The notes beneath the pieces were generated by a model, which saw only the letters and a program-made list of their open reading frames with translations, was not told the origin of the DNA and searched no databases. From NCBI RefSeq assembly GCF_000422545.1, contig NZ_AULZ01000005.1:225838-289837 (forward strand): DNA of 64,000 nucleotides. The letters run 5' to 3'. Shown piece by piece: positions 30,126 through 38,782 of this stretch; position 1 is the stretch's first letter, and each line of letters starts with the position of its first letter. Source of the stretch: Desulfocurvibacter africanus subsp. africanus DSM 2603 (GTDB lineage Bacteria; Desulfobacterota; Desulfovibrionia; Desulfovibrionales; Desulfovibrionaceae). Both the position numbers and the translations under genes were made by a program.

Positions 30126-32129
30126 ATGGCGATGAATATGAAGCTTCTGCTTATCGACGACGAGGAAGGTATCCGCCGCATGCTCGGCATGTCACTGGCC
30201 GATCTGGGCTACGACGTGCATACCGCGGCCGACGGCCAGGAAGGGCTTAATCTCTTCGACTGGCTCGCGCCTGACATAGTGCTGCTTGATATCAAGATGC
30301 CCGGCATGGACGGCATCGAGGTCCTGCGCAACATCAAGGCCCGTAAGATCGACGCCGAGGTTATCATGATCTCGGGCCACGGCGATCTGGACCTGGCCAT
30401 CAAGAGTTTGCAGCTCGACGCCGTGGATTTCGTGACCAAGCCCATCCGCGACGAGATCCTGCAGATCGCCCTCAAGCGCGCCCGCGACAAGCTGTCTATG
30501 CGCCGCGAAATCAAGGCCAATACCGACAACCTGGAGCGCCTGGTGGCGGAGAAGTCCGCCCGCGTGGTGGAGCTCGAGCGCCAGGTGGCCGTGGGCCAGG
30601 TGGTGGAGAGCCTGACCGAGGCCATGAGCGCCCTGGCCGGAGACATAGGCAACGCCGCGAACTCCGGCGGCGAGGGCGGGCAGGCTCCCGGCCCGTTCAA
30701 CGAGATTCCCTGCTTCGTATCGGTGCATAACCGCTACCTGGAGATTGTGGCCACCAACCGCCTGTACCGCGAGCGCCTTGGCGACAAGGTGGGCTGCAAC
30801 AGCTGGGAGGTCTATTCGGGCCGTCTGGGCCGGGGCAACGGCTGCCCAGTGTGGATGGCCATCGAGACGGGCAAGGGCCAGCGCAGGCGCGAGCTGCTGG
30901 TGGACCGCGGCGGCCAGGAGATTCCGGCCATCGTGCACACCGCACCCATCACGGGCCGCGACGGCAAGGTCGAATTCGTGCTGGAGTTTTCGGTGGACGT
31001 GACCGAGGTCAAACGCTTGCAGGACGAGCTGCGCACCGCCCAGCAGAAGTACCAGGAGATATTCGACGCCTCGCCCGCTTTCATCTCAGTGCATGGCCTG
31101 GACTTTCGCATCCGCGAGGCCAACCGCATGTTCCGCGAGTGCTTCGGCGCTGGCGTGGGCGAGCGCTGTTTCGAGGTCTACAAGCACCGCGACCGGCCCT
31201 GCACCGAATGTCTCGTGCACAAGACGGTCAAGGAAGGCCACACCGTGGAGACCGAGACCGTGGTCACGGACCGCGAAGGCCAGCCCATCAACGTGCTCAT
31301 CCGCACCTCGCCCATCCGCGACGAGAAGGGCGATATCGTGGAGGTCATGGAGATGGCCACGGACATCACCCAGCTCCGACAGCTCCAGGACCACCTGTCC
31401 AATCTCGGACTCATGATCGGCTCCATGTCCCATGGCGTGAAGGGGCTACTCACGGCCCTGGACGGCGGCGTGTACAAGGTCGAGCGCGGGCTGGCTAAGG
31501 GCGACCAGGCCAAGGTCGTGGAAGGTTGGGCCGTGGTGACCTCCATGGTCGGGCGCATCAAGAAGCTCGTGCTGGACATCCTGTACTACGCCAAGTCGCG
31601 CCACCTGAACCACGAGTCCGTGGAAGTGGCGGGCTTCGCCCAGTCGCTGGCTGAGATCGTCGGCCCCAAGGCCGAGCGCCAGGGACTGTCCTTCGGCCTG
31701 GACCTCGCGGGGAGCCTGGGCGCTTTCGAGATCGACGAGGTGGCCCTGTCCTCGGCCATGGTCAACTTCCTGGAGAACGCCATGGACGCCTGCACGAGCG
31801 ACGCCTCCAAGGCCGGGCACAAGGTCGTGCTGAGGGCGCGCGCCGACGCCGAGGCTGTCTATTTCGAGATCAACGACAACGGCATCGGCATGGATCGCGA
31901 GACGCGCGAGAAGATGTTCACCTTGTTCTTCTCCTCCAAGGGCGCCAAGGGCACGGGTCTTGGCACGTACATCTCGGGCCGGATCATCGCCCAGCACGGC
32001 GGGCGGGTGCGCGTGGAATCAGCCTTTGGCCAGGGCACGACGATCCATGTGGCCGTGCCCCGCTTCAAGGCCGACATTCGGCCCATGGATCCGGCCGAGC
32101 GCCAGATAGCGCGGGAGGCCTGCCAGTGA
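30126..32129 (+). CDS. Response-regulator/PAS/PAS hybrid histidine kinase
   Basis: About 667 residues. An N-terminal receiver domain (MKLLLIDDEEGIRRMLG, phosphoacceptor D55 in LLDIKMPG) is followed by a coiled segment, two PAS domains and a kinase core. The H-box has SMSHGVKGLLTAL with His at 436, lacking the usual acidic residue after His. The ATPase part is good (NAMDACTSDA, DNGIGMD, GTGLGTYISG). Both PAS domains carry a cysteine pattern: CNSWEVYSGRLGRGNGCPV and CFEVYKHRDRPCTECLV. It overlaps the next kinase gene by 4 bases, so the pair is cotranslated. Signal unknown. Starts at 30132 and 30138 are alternatives. Confidence 0.85.
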   Translation: MAMNMKLLLIDDEEGIRRMLGMSLADLGYDVHTAADGQEGLNLFDWLAPDIVLLDIKMPGMDGIEVLRNIKARKIDAEVIMISGHGDLDLAIKSLQLDAVDFVTKPIRDEILQIALKRARDKLSMRREIKANTDNLERLVAEKSARVVELERQVAVGQVVESLTEAMSALAGDIGNAANSGGEGGQAPGPFNEIPCFVSVHNRYLEIVATNRLYRERLGDKVGCNSWEVYSGRLGRGNGCPVWMAIETGKGQRRRELLVDRGGQEIPAIVHTAPITGRDGKVEFVLEFSVDVTEVKRLQDELRTAQQKYQEIFDASPAFISVHGLDFRIREANRMFRECFGAGVGERCFEVYKHRDRPCTECLVHKTVKEGHTVETETVVTDREGQPINVLIRTSPIRDEKGDIVEVMEMATDITQLRQLQDHLSNLGLMIGSMSHGVKGLLTALDGGVYKVERGLAKGDQAKVVEGWAVVTSMVGRIKKLVLDILYYAKSRHLNHESVEVAGFAQSLAEIVGPKAERQGLSFGLDLAGSLGAFEIDEVALSSAMVNFLENAMDACTSDASKAGHKVVLRARADAEAVYFEINDNGIGMDRETREKMFTLFFSSKGAKGTGLGTYISGRIIAQHGGRVRVESAFGQGTTIHVAVPRFKADIRPMDPAERQIAREACQ

Positions 32130-33745
32130 GCGAGGCGATCTTGCCCAACAAGAGCAAGCCCATGGTCGAGCTGCAGGCCTGCCCATCCCTCGGCGGCTTG
32201 CGGCCAGAGGAGATGTACCGCAACATCTTCGAGGGCGTGCCCTGTCTGGTGGCCGTGCTGGACCGCAACTTCCGTCTGGTGAGCTGGAACAGGACCTTCT
32301 CGGAGCACATGAAGGTCAAGCCCGGCGACTGCTGCTATCAGGCCTTCTGGGGCAGGGACTGCAAATGCGTCCGTTGCCCGGTGGAGGAGACCTTCGCCGA
32401 CGGCCGCTTCCATACCAGCGAGGAGACCGGCGCCTACAAGGACGGCTCCCTGGCCCACTGGATCGTGACCACCGCGCCCGTGACCGACGCCAGCGGCGAG
32501 ATCGTGGGGGCCATCAAGATGTGCCTGGACATCACCTCGCGCAAGGCGCTGGAAGAAAAGCTCAAGCGCTCGGAGGAGAAGTACCACGCCATTTTCAGCG
32601 ACTTCCCCTACTCCATCTTTCTATTGGATACCGAGAGCCTGGCCATCATCGACTGCAACGCCAGGACCACGGCCTCCTACGGCTTCAGCCATGACGAGCT
32701 GGTAGGCACCTGCTTCCTCGATTTGTTCCGCGACGGGGACAAGCAGGCCATAGCCGCGGACCTGCTGCGCTCGGGCCACATCCACCAGGCCCGCCACGGC
32801 CGCAAGAACGGCCAGGCCTTCTACGTGGCCATCCGCGCCTCGCGCTGCGAGTATCCCGGCCGCAAGGTGCTGCTGGTCACCACCAGCGACATCACCAAGC
32901 GCCTGGAAACCGAGCAGCAGCTCATCCAGGCCAGCAAGATGGCCACCTTGGGCGAAATGGCCACGGGCATGGCCCACGAGCTCAACCAGCCGCTCACGGT
33001 CATCCAGTCGGGCGTGGACCTCATCCTGCGCAAGCTCGGTCAGGGGCAGGCCCCTGACAGTGGAACCCTGCGCAACGTGGCCGAGCTCATGGCCGAGCAC
33101 GTGGACCGCGCAGCGAACATCATCAACCACATGCGCGAATTCGGCCGCAAGTCCGATCTGCGCCGCGAGCCCGTGCAGGCCGGCGAGGTGTTGCGCAGGG
33201 CCTTCGACATCTTCCGCGAGCAGTTCGCCCTGCGCGGCATCGAGGTCCGTTTCGAGCTGGACGACGGCCTGCCCGACATCCTGGCCGACCGCAACCGGCT
33301 GGAGCAGGTCTTCATCAACATACTCATCAACGCCCGCGACGCCCTCGAAGCGGAATGCGCGGGTGGGCCCGACGCTTCCGACTCCTGGGCCGTGGAGGCC
33401 GGTCCGGCGGACAAGCGCCTCATGCTGACCGCCACGGCCCAGGACGATTGGGTGCTCATCCGCATTCGCGACACGGGCGTGGGCGTGCCGCCTGCCCTGC
33501 GCGAGAAGATTTTCGAGCCCTTCTTCACCACCAAGGAGGTGGGCAAGGGCACTGGACTCGGGCTGTCCATCACCTACGGCATCGTCAAGGACCACGGCGG
33601 GAACGTGGAGGTGGAACCCACCGCAGGCCCCGGGACCTGCTTCCTGCTGCGTTTCCCGGTCATACTGTCGGCAACGGCCGCCTCGCCCGAGGCGGCTTCC
33701 AGCCATACAAGCGAACCCAAGAACCCAAGTAAGCCAAGATCGTGA
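32126..33745 (+). CDS. PAS-PAS sensor histidine kinase
   Basis: 539 residues from a GTG start that overlaps the previous stop (GTGA). PAS 1 (around residues 28-140) contains the cysteine motif CCYQAFWGRDCKCVRCPV; PAS 2 follows at about 150-260. The kinase core is classic: His284 in MAHELNQPL, N-box INILINARDALE, G1 box DTGVGVP, F box FEPFFTTKEVGKGTGLGL. No membrane helices, so it is cytoplasmic. It is transcribed between a hybrid kinase and a single-domain receiver. The operon looks like a phosphorelay, with signals read by two different kinases. Confidence 0.9.
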   Translation: MSEAILPNKSKPMVELQACPSLGGLRPEEMYRNIFEGVPCLVAVLDRNFRLVSWNRTFSEHMKVKPGDCCYQAFWGRDCKCVRCPVEETFADGRFHTSEETGAYKDGSLAHWIVTTAPVTDASGEIVGAIKMCLDITSRKALEEKLKRSEEKYHAIFSDFPYSIFLLDTESLAIIDCNARTTASYGFSHDELVGTCFLDLFRDGDKQAIAADLLRSGHIHQARHGRKNGQAFYVAIRASRCEYPGRKVLLVTTSDITKRLETEQQLIQASKMATLGEMATGMAHELNQPLTVIQSGVDLILRKLGQGQAPDSGTLRNVAELMAEHVDRAANIINHMREFGRKSDLRREPVQAGEVLRRAFDIFREQFALRGIEVRFELDDGLPDILADRNRLEQVFINILINARDALEAECAGGPDASDSWAVEAGPADKRLMLTATAQDDWVLIRIRDTGVGVPPALREKIFEPFFTTKEVGKGTGLGLSITYGIVKDHGGNVEVEPTAGPGTCFLLRFPVILSATAASPEAASSHTSEPKNPSKPRS

Positions 33746-33755
33746 GAGGTGCATC

Positions 33756-34112
33756 ATGGCCAAGAAGATCCTCATTGTAGACGACGACCAGAACATCTGC
33801 GACTACCTGTCCGACATCCTAACCGAGGCTGGATACGCCACAGTCACCGCCGGCGACGGCGATGCGGCCATGAAGGCCATCGAGCAGGAGAACCCGGACC
33901 TCATCACCCTGGACATCGAGATGCCCGGCGTGTCCGGCCCCATGTTCAACCGCAAGCTGACCAAGAAGGGCACGGACAAGGCCATTCCCATCATCGTCAT
34001 CACCGGCCACCCCGGCTTCAAGTACGCCATCCCCAACGCCGTGGCCGAGTTCGACAAGCCGTTCGAGCCCAAGGACGTGCTTTTCAAGGTGCAGTCCACC
34101 CTGGGCAAGTAG
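33756..34112 (+). CDS. Single-domain response regulator (CheY-like)
   Basis: 118 residues, only a receiver domain: acidic pocket DDD at 9-11, phosphoacceptor in LITLDIEMPG, conserved threonine in VITGHPG and lysine in EFDKPFE. No output domain, so it must act by protein contact or as a phosphorelay intermediate. It starts 10 bases after the second kinase with GAGG upstream and is the last gene of the operon, followed by a strong hairpin. Partners are likely the two upstream kinases. Confidence 0.92.
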   Translation: MAKKILIVDDDQNICDYLSDILTEAGYATVTAGDGDAAMKAIEQENPDLITLDIEMPGVSGPMFNRKLTKKGTDKAIPIIVITGHPGFKYAIPNAVAEFDKPFEPKDVLFKVQSTLGK

Positions 34113-34121
34113 TTCCGCTTG

Positions 34122-34160
34122 TGCCCGCGCGGTGAGGCTGCCTGCCTCACCGCGCGGGCA
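34122..34160 (+). terminator. Terminator of the two-component operon
   Basis: A 17-bp perfect stem (TGCCCGCGCGGTGAGGC and complement) with loop TGCCT, followed by AGGTTTCCC, 10 bases after the receiver stop. Confidence 0.75.
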
Positions 34161-34177
34161 AGGTTTCCCGTGAAACT

Positions 34178-34358
34178 GCCTCCGGCGGCCAAAGGGGCGT
34201 GACCCCTTTGGAATCCCTCTTTCCGGCCTCGGCTGGTCCATGGACATGCGCTCGTCACGGCTCGGGGTCGCTGGATGGTTATCAGAAAAATCGCGGGGTC
34301 CAGGGGGATCATCCCCCTGGCGGGTGAGGGTCTGGGAGAGGGCGGCGCCCTCTCCCAG
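34178..34358 (+). repeat. Full-length double-hairpin intergenic repeat, copy 1
   Basis: About 180 bp. It begins GCCTCCGGCGGCCAAAGGGG, passes CCATGGACATGCGCTCGTCA and ends with GGGTCCAGGGGG...CCCCCTGG and GGGAGAGGGC/GCCCTCTCCC hairpins. The left part is also found at 43038 (inverted) and 56090. Confidence 0.8.
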
Positions 34359-34453
34359 TTCCCACGCGGCGCGCTTCGCGCTGTTGCCCAGGGGGGCATG
34401 TGCGCATATATTTCAGCTCTTGAACGAGTCATGCATCATTACCAGGAGAAGCA

Positions 34454-35140
34454 ATGCCCACTTCGAATCTCGGAAAGTTAATCCGCGGCTTCGAGCGTTT
34501 TCGGCAGGATTATTTCCGCGGCAACACGGAACTTTTCGACAAGCTGCGCCACGGCCAGGACCCGGACGCGCTGGTCATCTCCTGCTGCGATTCGCGCGTG
34601 GACCCGGCCATCATCACCAACTGCGCTCCCGGCGACCTGTTCGTGGCCCGCGACGTGGCCAACCTCGTGCCGCCTTACGAGCCGGACGGCGGCCATCACG
34701 GCGTGAGCGCGGCCATCGAGTACGCAGTGCTGACACTCGGCGTTGAGCACATCGTCGTGCTCGGCCACAGCCAGTGCGGCGGCATCGGGGCGCTGGTGGA
34801 CGGCGGAGCCCATGGCGCGGGCGGCGAGTTCATCGGCCCCTGGATGTCCATCTGCCAGGAAGAAGTGCGGGCCGTGTTGGAAGCCACAGTGGGCGAACCC
34901 GACGACAAGCGGCGTCGGGCCTGCGAGCAGGCCGTCATCCTCGTGTCCCTGCGCAACCTCATGTCTTTCCCCTGGGTGCGCGAGCGCGTGGAGGCGGGGC
35001 GGCTGTGCCTGCATGGCTGGTATTTCGATATCCGGCGCGGCGAATTGTCGGTCTACGCGCCCGAGGAGCTGGCTTTTCGGCCTCTCGTGAGCAGCGAGGA
35101 ACGCCTGCGCGCGTCAAAGCAGGCGAGCACCGCCGGCTAG
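34454..35140 (+). CDS. Beta-class carbonic anhydrase
   Basis: 228 residues. It interconverts CO2 and bicarbonate in the cytoplasm. Zinc ligands and the Asp-Arg dyad appear as C44, D46 and R48 (SCCDSRVD), then H105 and C108 (LGHSQCGG). GDLFVARDVANLVPPYEPD is a family hallmark. AGGAG sits before the start. It is a single gene between an intergenic repeat and era; in a sulfate reducer or CO2-using anaerobe it would supply bicarbonate for carboxylation. Confidence 0.95.
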   Translation: MPTSNLGKLIRGFERFRQDYFRGNTELFDKLRHGQDPDALVISCCDSRVDPAIITNCAPGDLFVARDVANLVPPYEPDGGHHGVSAAIEYAVLTLGVEHIVVLGHSQCGGIGALVDGGAHGAGGEFIGPWMSICQEEVRAVLEATVGEPDDKRRRACEQAVILVSLRNLMSFPWVRERVEAGRLCLHGWYFDIRRGELSVYAPEELAFRPLVSSEERLRASKQASTAG

Positions 35141-35202
35141 CAGCCTGTTGAAAAACGTGCCGTGCGGGCCAGGAAAGCCCGCCGGATGCGTAGCATGCGT
35201 AT

Positions 35203-35231
35203 GCAATGCTTGAGCTTGGCTCAAGCATTGC
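35203..35231. terminator. Hairpin between carbonic anhydrase and era
   Basis: A perfect 13-bp stem GCAATGCTTGAGC/GCTCAAGCATTGC with a 3-base loop; followed by GGATTTG rather than a T run. A second short stem GCGGGC/GCCCGC lies at 35164-35182. Confidence 0.45.
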
Positions 35232-35396
35232 GGATTTGAAATAGTAAGCTGCTTTTCTTGCCTTCGCCGCCCGATTTCTTCACGCCTGCCGCAGTATGAC
35301 GAGGTCTTCGGCTTGCAGCGGCCGCGAAGCCATGACACAATAGCCGATCGCAATGTAACGTGCGCAAAACCGAGCCAAAGCAGCCGTGGAGCTTGC

Positions 35397-36320
35397 ATGC
35401 ATGATGATTCCAACCGCAAGTTTGGGATGGTGGCCCTTATGGGTCCGCCCAACGCGGGCAAATCGACCTTTCTGAATCACGTCCTGGGCCAGAAGGTGGC
35501 CATTGTTTCCCCCAAGCCGCAGACCACGCGCAACCAGATAAGCGGTATCTGGACCACCGAGCGTGGACAGGTGGTCTTCCTGGATACTCCGGGCGTGCAC
35601 CAGCTTCGGGGCAAGATGAACAAATTCCTCCTGCAGTCCGCCTGGCAGGCGGTGGCCCAGTCCAACGTCGTGCTGGTTTTCCTGGATGCCGCGGCCTATG
35701 CCGGACGGCTGGAGAAGTTTTCCTCGGAGAGTTCCCCGCTGATGCAGGGGCTGCAGAAGCCCGGCTTGCCGCTGATCGTGGCCGTGAACAAGGTGGACAA
35801 GGTCAAGAACAAGGCCGACCTGCTCAGCCTCATGGCGCGCATAGCCGAGGTCTGGCCCGGCGCGGAGATATTCCCCATTTCGGCCCTCACGGGCGACGGC
35901 GTGCCCGAACTCCTGGAGCATGTGCTGGCCAAACTGCCGGAAGGCACGGCCATGTTCCCCGAGGATCAGATCTCGACCGTCCCCATGCGTTTCATGGCCG
36001 CGGAGACCGTGCGCGAGAAGCTCTTCATCGCCCTGCGTCAGGAGCTGCCATATTCCACGGCCGTGGAGATTGAGCAATGGGAGGAGGAGCCCGAGCGCAA
36101 CTTTACGCGCATCGGCGCGGTCATTTACACTTCCCGGCCCAGCCATAAGGCCATGATTATCGGCAAACAGGGTTCGCTGCTCAAGCAGATCGGCCAGGAG
36201 GCCCGCCTGGAGCTGGAAGAAATGCTTGAGGGCAAGGTCTTCCTGGAGCTGTGGGTCAAGGTCAAGGAAGGCTGGACCGAGGATCCCGGTTTCTTGCGCT
36301 CCATCGGGCTTGGCGAATAA
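35397..36320 (+). CDS. era: GTPase Era
   Basis: 307 residues from ATG at 35397 with GGAG upstream. Era binds 16S rRNA and supports 30S maturation. G1 GPPNAGKS at 16-23, G2 and G3 region (TRNQISGIWT, DTPGVHQ), G4 NKVD and the C-terminal KH domain with MIIGKQGSLLKQIGQEAR are all visible. The extended frame from 35313 lacks similarity. It is followed after 66 bases by yggS. Confidence 0.96.
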   Translation: MHDDSNRKFGMVALMGPPNAGKSTFLNHVLGQKVAIVSPKPQTTRNQISGIWTTERGQVVFLDTPGVHQLRGKMNKFLLQSAWQAVAQSNVVLVFLDAAAYAGRLEKFSSESSPLMQGLQKPGLPLIVAVNKVDKVKNKADLLSLMARIAEVWPGAEIFPISALTGDGVPELLEHVLAKLPEGTAMFPEDQISTVPMRFMAAETVREKLFIALRQELPYSTAVEIEQWEEEPERNFTRIGAVIYTSRPSHKAMIIGKQGSLLKQIGQEARLELEEMLEGKVFLELWVKVKEGWTEDPGFLRSIGLGE

Positions 36321-36386
36321 GCGATTGCTGCCCACAAGATAATGGATAAAAAATTGACGCCACCAGAACAGGGGCGGTGAGGAGAC

Positions 36387-37103
36387 ATGGCTCCACCAGT
36401 GTCTGCCGAACGATCCCTGGAGCTGCGCCGCAACCTGGAGGCTGTGCTCGCAGGGGTGAACGAGGCCGCCGTGGCCTGCGGGCGCACGTCCGACGAGGTG
36501 ACCTTGGTGGCCGTGTCAAAGTTCCACCCGGCGCAGGACGTGCGCGCCCTGGCCGGCTTCGGGCAAATGGACTTCGGGGAAAGCTATGTCCAGGAGGCCC
36601 TGGCCAAGCGCGAGGAATTGCAGGACCTGGACCTGCGCTGGCATTTCATCGGCAGGCTGCAGACCAATAAGGCGCGCCATGTGGCCGGAAGCTTCAGCCT
36701 GGTGCACTCCGTGGACTCCCTGAAGTTGGCCCAGACGTTGCATAAAAGGGCGCAAGCATTGCAGACCGTGCAGGAGGTGCTCCTGCAGGTCAACCTGGCT
36801 GGCGAAGGGCAGAAGGCCGGAGCCGCTGCCGACGAAGCTCGCCGTTTGGCCCAGGAAGTGCGGGGGCTTGATTCGCTCGCCTTGCGCGGGCTCATGCTCC
36901 TGCCGCCCATGGTCGACGAGCCCGAGCAGGCGCGTCCCTGGTTTGCCGCATTGCGTGAGCTGCGCGACAGCCTGGAGCGTGAGCTTGGCGTACGGCTGCC
37001 CCACCTGTCCATGGGCATGACCGGCGATTTCCGCCAGGCCATAGCCGAGGGAGCGACCATTGTGCGCATCGGCGCGCGCATTTTCGGTGAAAGGGCTTAC
37101 TGA
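36387..37103 (+). CDS. yggS: YggS-family pyridoxal phosphate homeostasis protein
   Basis: 238 residues. A single TIM-barrel like the N-terminal half of alanine racemase that binds PLP at Lys45 in LVAVSKFHP; it controls free PLP. The signature HFIGRLQTNKAR and the phosphate-binding end SMGMTGDFRQAIAEGATIVRIG are present. GAGG precedes the start. It lies between era and the flagellar motA operon, with 44 bases to motA, so cotranscription with the motor genes is possible. Confidence 0.93.
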   Translation: MAPPVSAERSLELRRNLEAVLAGVNEAAVACGRTSDEVTLVAVSKFHPAQDVRALAGFGQMDFGESYVQEALAKREELQDLDLRWHFIGRLQTNKARHVAGSFSLVHSVDSLKLAQTLHKRAQALQTVQEVLLQVNLAGEGQKAGAAADEARRLAQEVRGLDSLALRGLMLLPPMVDEPEQARPWFAALRELRDSLERELGVRLPHLSMGMTGDFRQAIAEGATIVRIGARIFGERAY

Positions 37104-37147
37104 GCTGGCATACAACCTTCGAGATTTCTGACAGGACCCTACGCGCC

Positions 37148-37909
37148 ATGGATCTCGCGACAATTATCGGCCTTGTCCTTGCCTTCGGCCTGGTGGTAGC
37201 CGGCATCATGATGAACAGCACGCTGCTCATCTACATCGACATTCCATCGGCCGTAATCGTTCTCGGCGGCACCATCGGCGCTGCGCTGGTCAACTATCCC
37301 ATCGGGCACATGATGAGCGTGCTCAAGGTCTGCCGCAAGACCTTGTTCGCCAGCATGGACGATCCCAAGGATATCATCAGCCGTTTCATGGACTATGCCA
37401 ACCGCGCCCGCCGCGAAGGCATCCTGTCCCTAGAGCCGATCCTCAAAGAAATCGACGACGAGTACCTTAAAAAAGGTCTTCAGCTCACTGTCGACGGCCT
37501 GGAGCCCCAGACCATCCAGGAGATCATGGAGACCGAGATTCATTATCTGGAGTCCCGGCACGAAACTGGCGCCGAGATTCTGGGCGCCATGGGCAACTAC
37601 GCCCCGGCCTTGGGCATGATCGGCACGGTCATCGGCCTGGTGGCCATGCTGTCGACCATGAGCGACCCCTCGACCATCGGCCCGGCCATGGCCGTGGCAC
37701 TCATCACGACCTTCTACGGCGCCCTGCTGGCCAACCTTGTCTTCAACCCCATGGCGGGCAAGCTCAAGCTGCGCAGCAGGCAGGAAGTGCTGCTGCGGGA
37801 AATGGTCCTGGAGGGCATCCTGGCCATCTCCAAGGGCGAGAACCCGCGCATCATCGAAGAGAAGCTCAACAGCTATCTTGCGCCCAGCGAACGCAAGATC
37901 CGCGATTAG
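37148..37909 (+). CDS. motA: Flagellar motor stator MotA
   Basis: 253 residues, PomA/MotA type with four helices: two at the N-terminus (TIIGLVLAFGLVVAGIMM and IPSAVIVLGGTIGAALVNYP), a cytoplasmic loop of about 95 residues, and two at the C-terminus (YAPALGMIGTVIGLVAML and GPAMAVALITTFYGALLANL). The conserved prolines of MotA helix 3 (NYAPALGMIG) are present. It heads an operon motA-motB-motB-fliLMNOPQ. Ion use (H+ or Na+) cannot be decided here. Confidence 0.95.
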   Translation: MDLATIIGLVLAFGLVVAGIMMNSTLLIYIDIPSAVIVLGGTIGAALVNYPIGHMMSVLKVCRKTLFASMDDPKDIISRFMDYANRARREGILSLEPILKEIDDEYLKKGLQLTVDGLEPQTIQEIMETEIHYLESRHETGAEILGAMGNYAPALGMIGTVIGLVAMLSTMSDPSTIGPAMAVALITTFYGALLANLVFNPMAGKLKLRSRQEVLLREMVLEGILAISKGENPRIIEEKLNSYLAPSERKIRD

Positions 37910-37930
37910 CAAGACGCGCGGGGCATCAGC

Positions 37931-38779
37931 GTGAGCAGGCGGAAAAAAAGCAAGGAGGAGCCCGGCATTCCGGCTTGGATGCTGACGTTCTCCGATCTGA
38001 TGACCCTGCTGCTCACGTTTTTCGTGCTCCTGGTGTCCATGGCCGTCATCGACGAGCAGCGCAAGCTGGTCGTGCTGGGTTCCATCGTCGGCACCTTCGG
38101 CGCAAGCCCGGAGACCGAGAACTACTTGGCCCGACATGACGAGCGCAAAACGCGCGAGATCGGGCCCATGAACGATATCAAGGATCTGGAGCTGCTCAAG
38201 CCCCTCTTGTACGAGGATGCCCGTGACGACATCCGTTTCGCCGAGAACAAGCTCATCCAGATCATGTCCATAAGCTCCGACATACTCTTCGAACCAGGCC
38301 AGACCAAGCTTTCGGAGCGCGGACGCGATCTGGTCGGCCGCATGGCGCCCGTGCTGCGCGAGCTTCCCCAGCCGTTTTTGCTGGCCGGGCATACGTCCAC
38401 CCTGCGCGACGAGTTGAAAACCGAATACCTCGATTACAAGCCCAAGGACGGCGAGCCAAATCCGGGCTGGCGCATATCCCTGGGACGCGCCATGGCCATG
38501 TATCGCGAGCTTCTTGTTCACGGCGTCCCGGCCGAGCGCATGCGCGTGGAGGCTTTCGCGGACTATCGCCCGCGCTTCGGCAATGAGACGGCGGCGGAGC
38601 GGCGCATGAACAGGCGCGTGGACATCGTGCTCGATAAACGGGGTGCGCCGGACAGCGGCAAGATCCGCCAGACTCAGCCCGCCGAACAGCCCAAGAACTA
38701 CATGGACTACCAAGGCTTCAGATTCGGCTACGACAGGCAGTCTGAACCGGCTGGAACGGTTCGTCCGGAGCAGGAGTAG
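37931..38779 (+). CDS. motB: Flagellar stator protein MotB (first copy)
   Basis: 282 residues from a GTG start. The single membrane helix LTFSDLMTLLLTFFVLLVSM carries the proton-coupling Asp, then a plug region and an OmpA-like domain that binds peptidoglycan (LLAGHTSTL, followed by ISLGRAMAMYREL, RMRVEAFADYRP and NRRVDIVLDK). An extra C-terminal tail (GAPDSGKIRQTQPAEQPKN onward) extends beyond the domain. It starts 21 bases after motA. A paralogous gene follows immediately, so the stator may contain two different MotB types. Confidence 0.93.
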   Translation: MSRRKKSKEEPGIPAWMLTFSDLMTLLLTFFVLLVSMAVIDEQRKLVVLGSIVGTFGASPETENYLARHDERKTREIGPMNDIKDLELLKPLLYEDARDDIRFAENKLIQIMSISSDILFEPGQTKLSERGRDLVGRMAPVLRELPQPFLLAGHTSTLRDELKTEYLDYKPKDGEPNPGWRISLGRAMAMYRELLVHGVPAERMRVEAFADYRPRFGNETAAERRMNRRVDIVLDKRGAPDSGKIRQTQPAEQPKNYMDYQGFRFGYDRQSEPAGTVRPEQE

Positions 38780-38782
38780 GCC

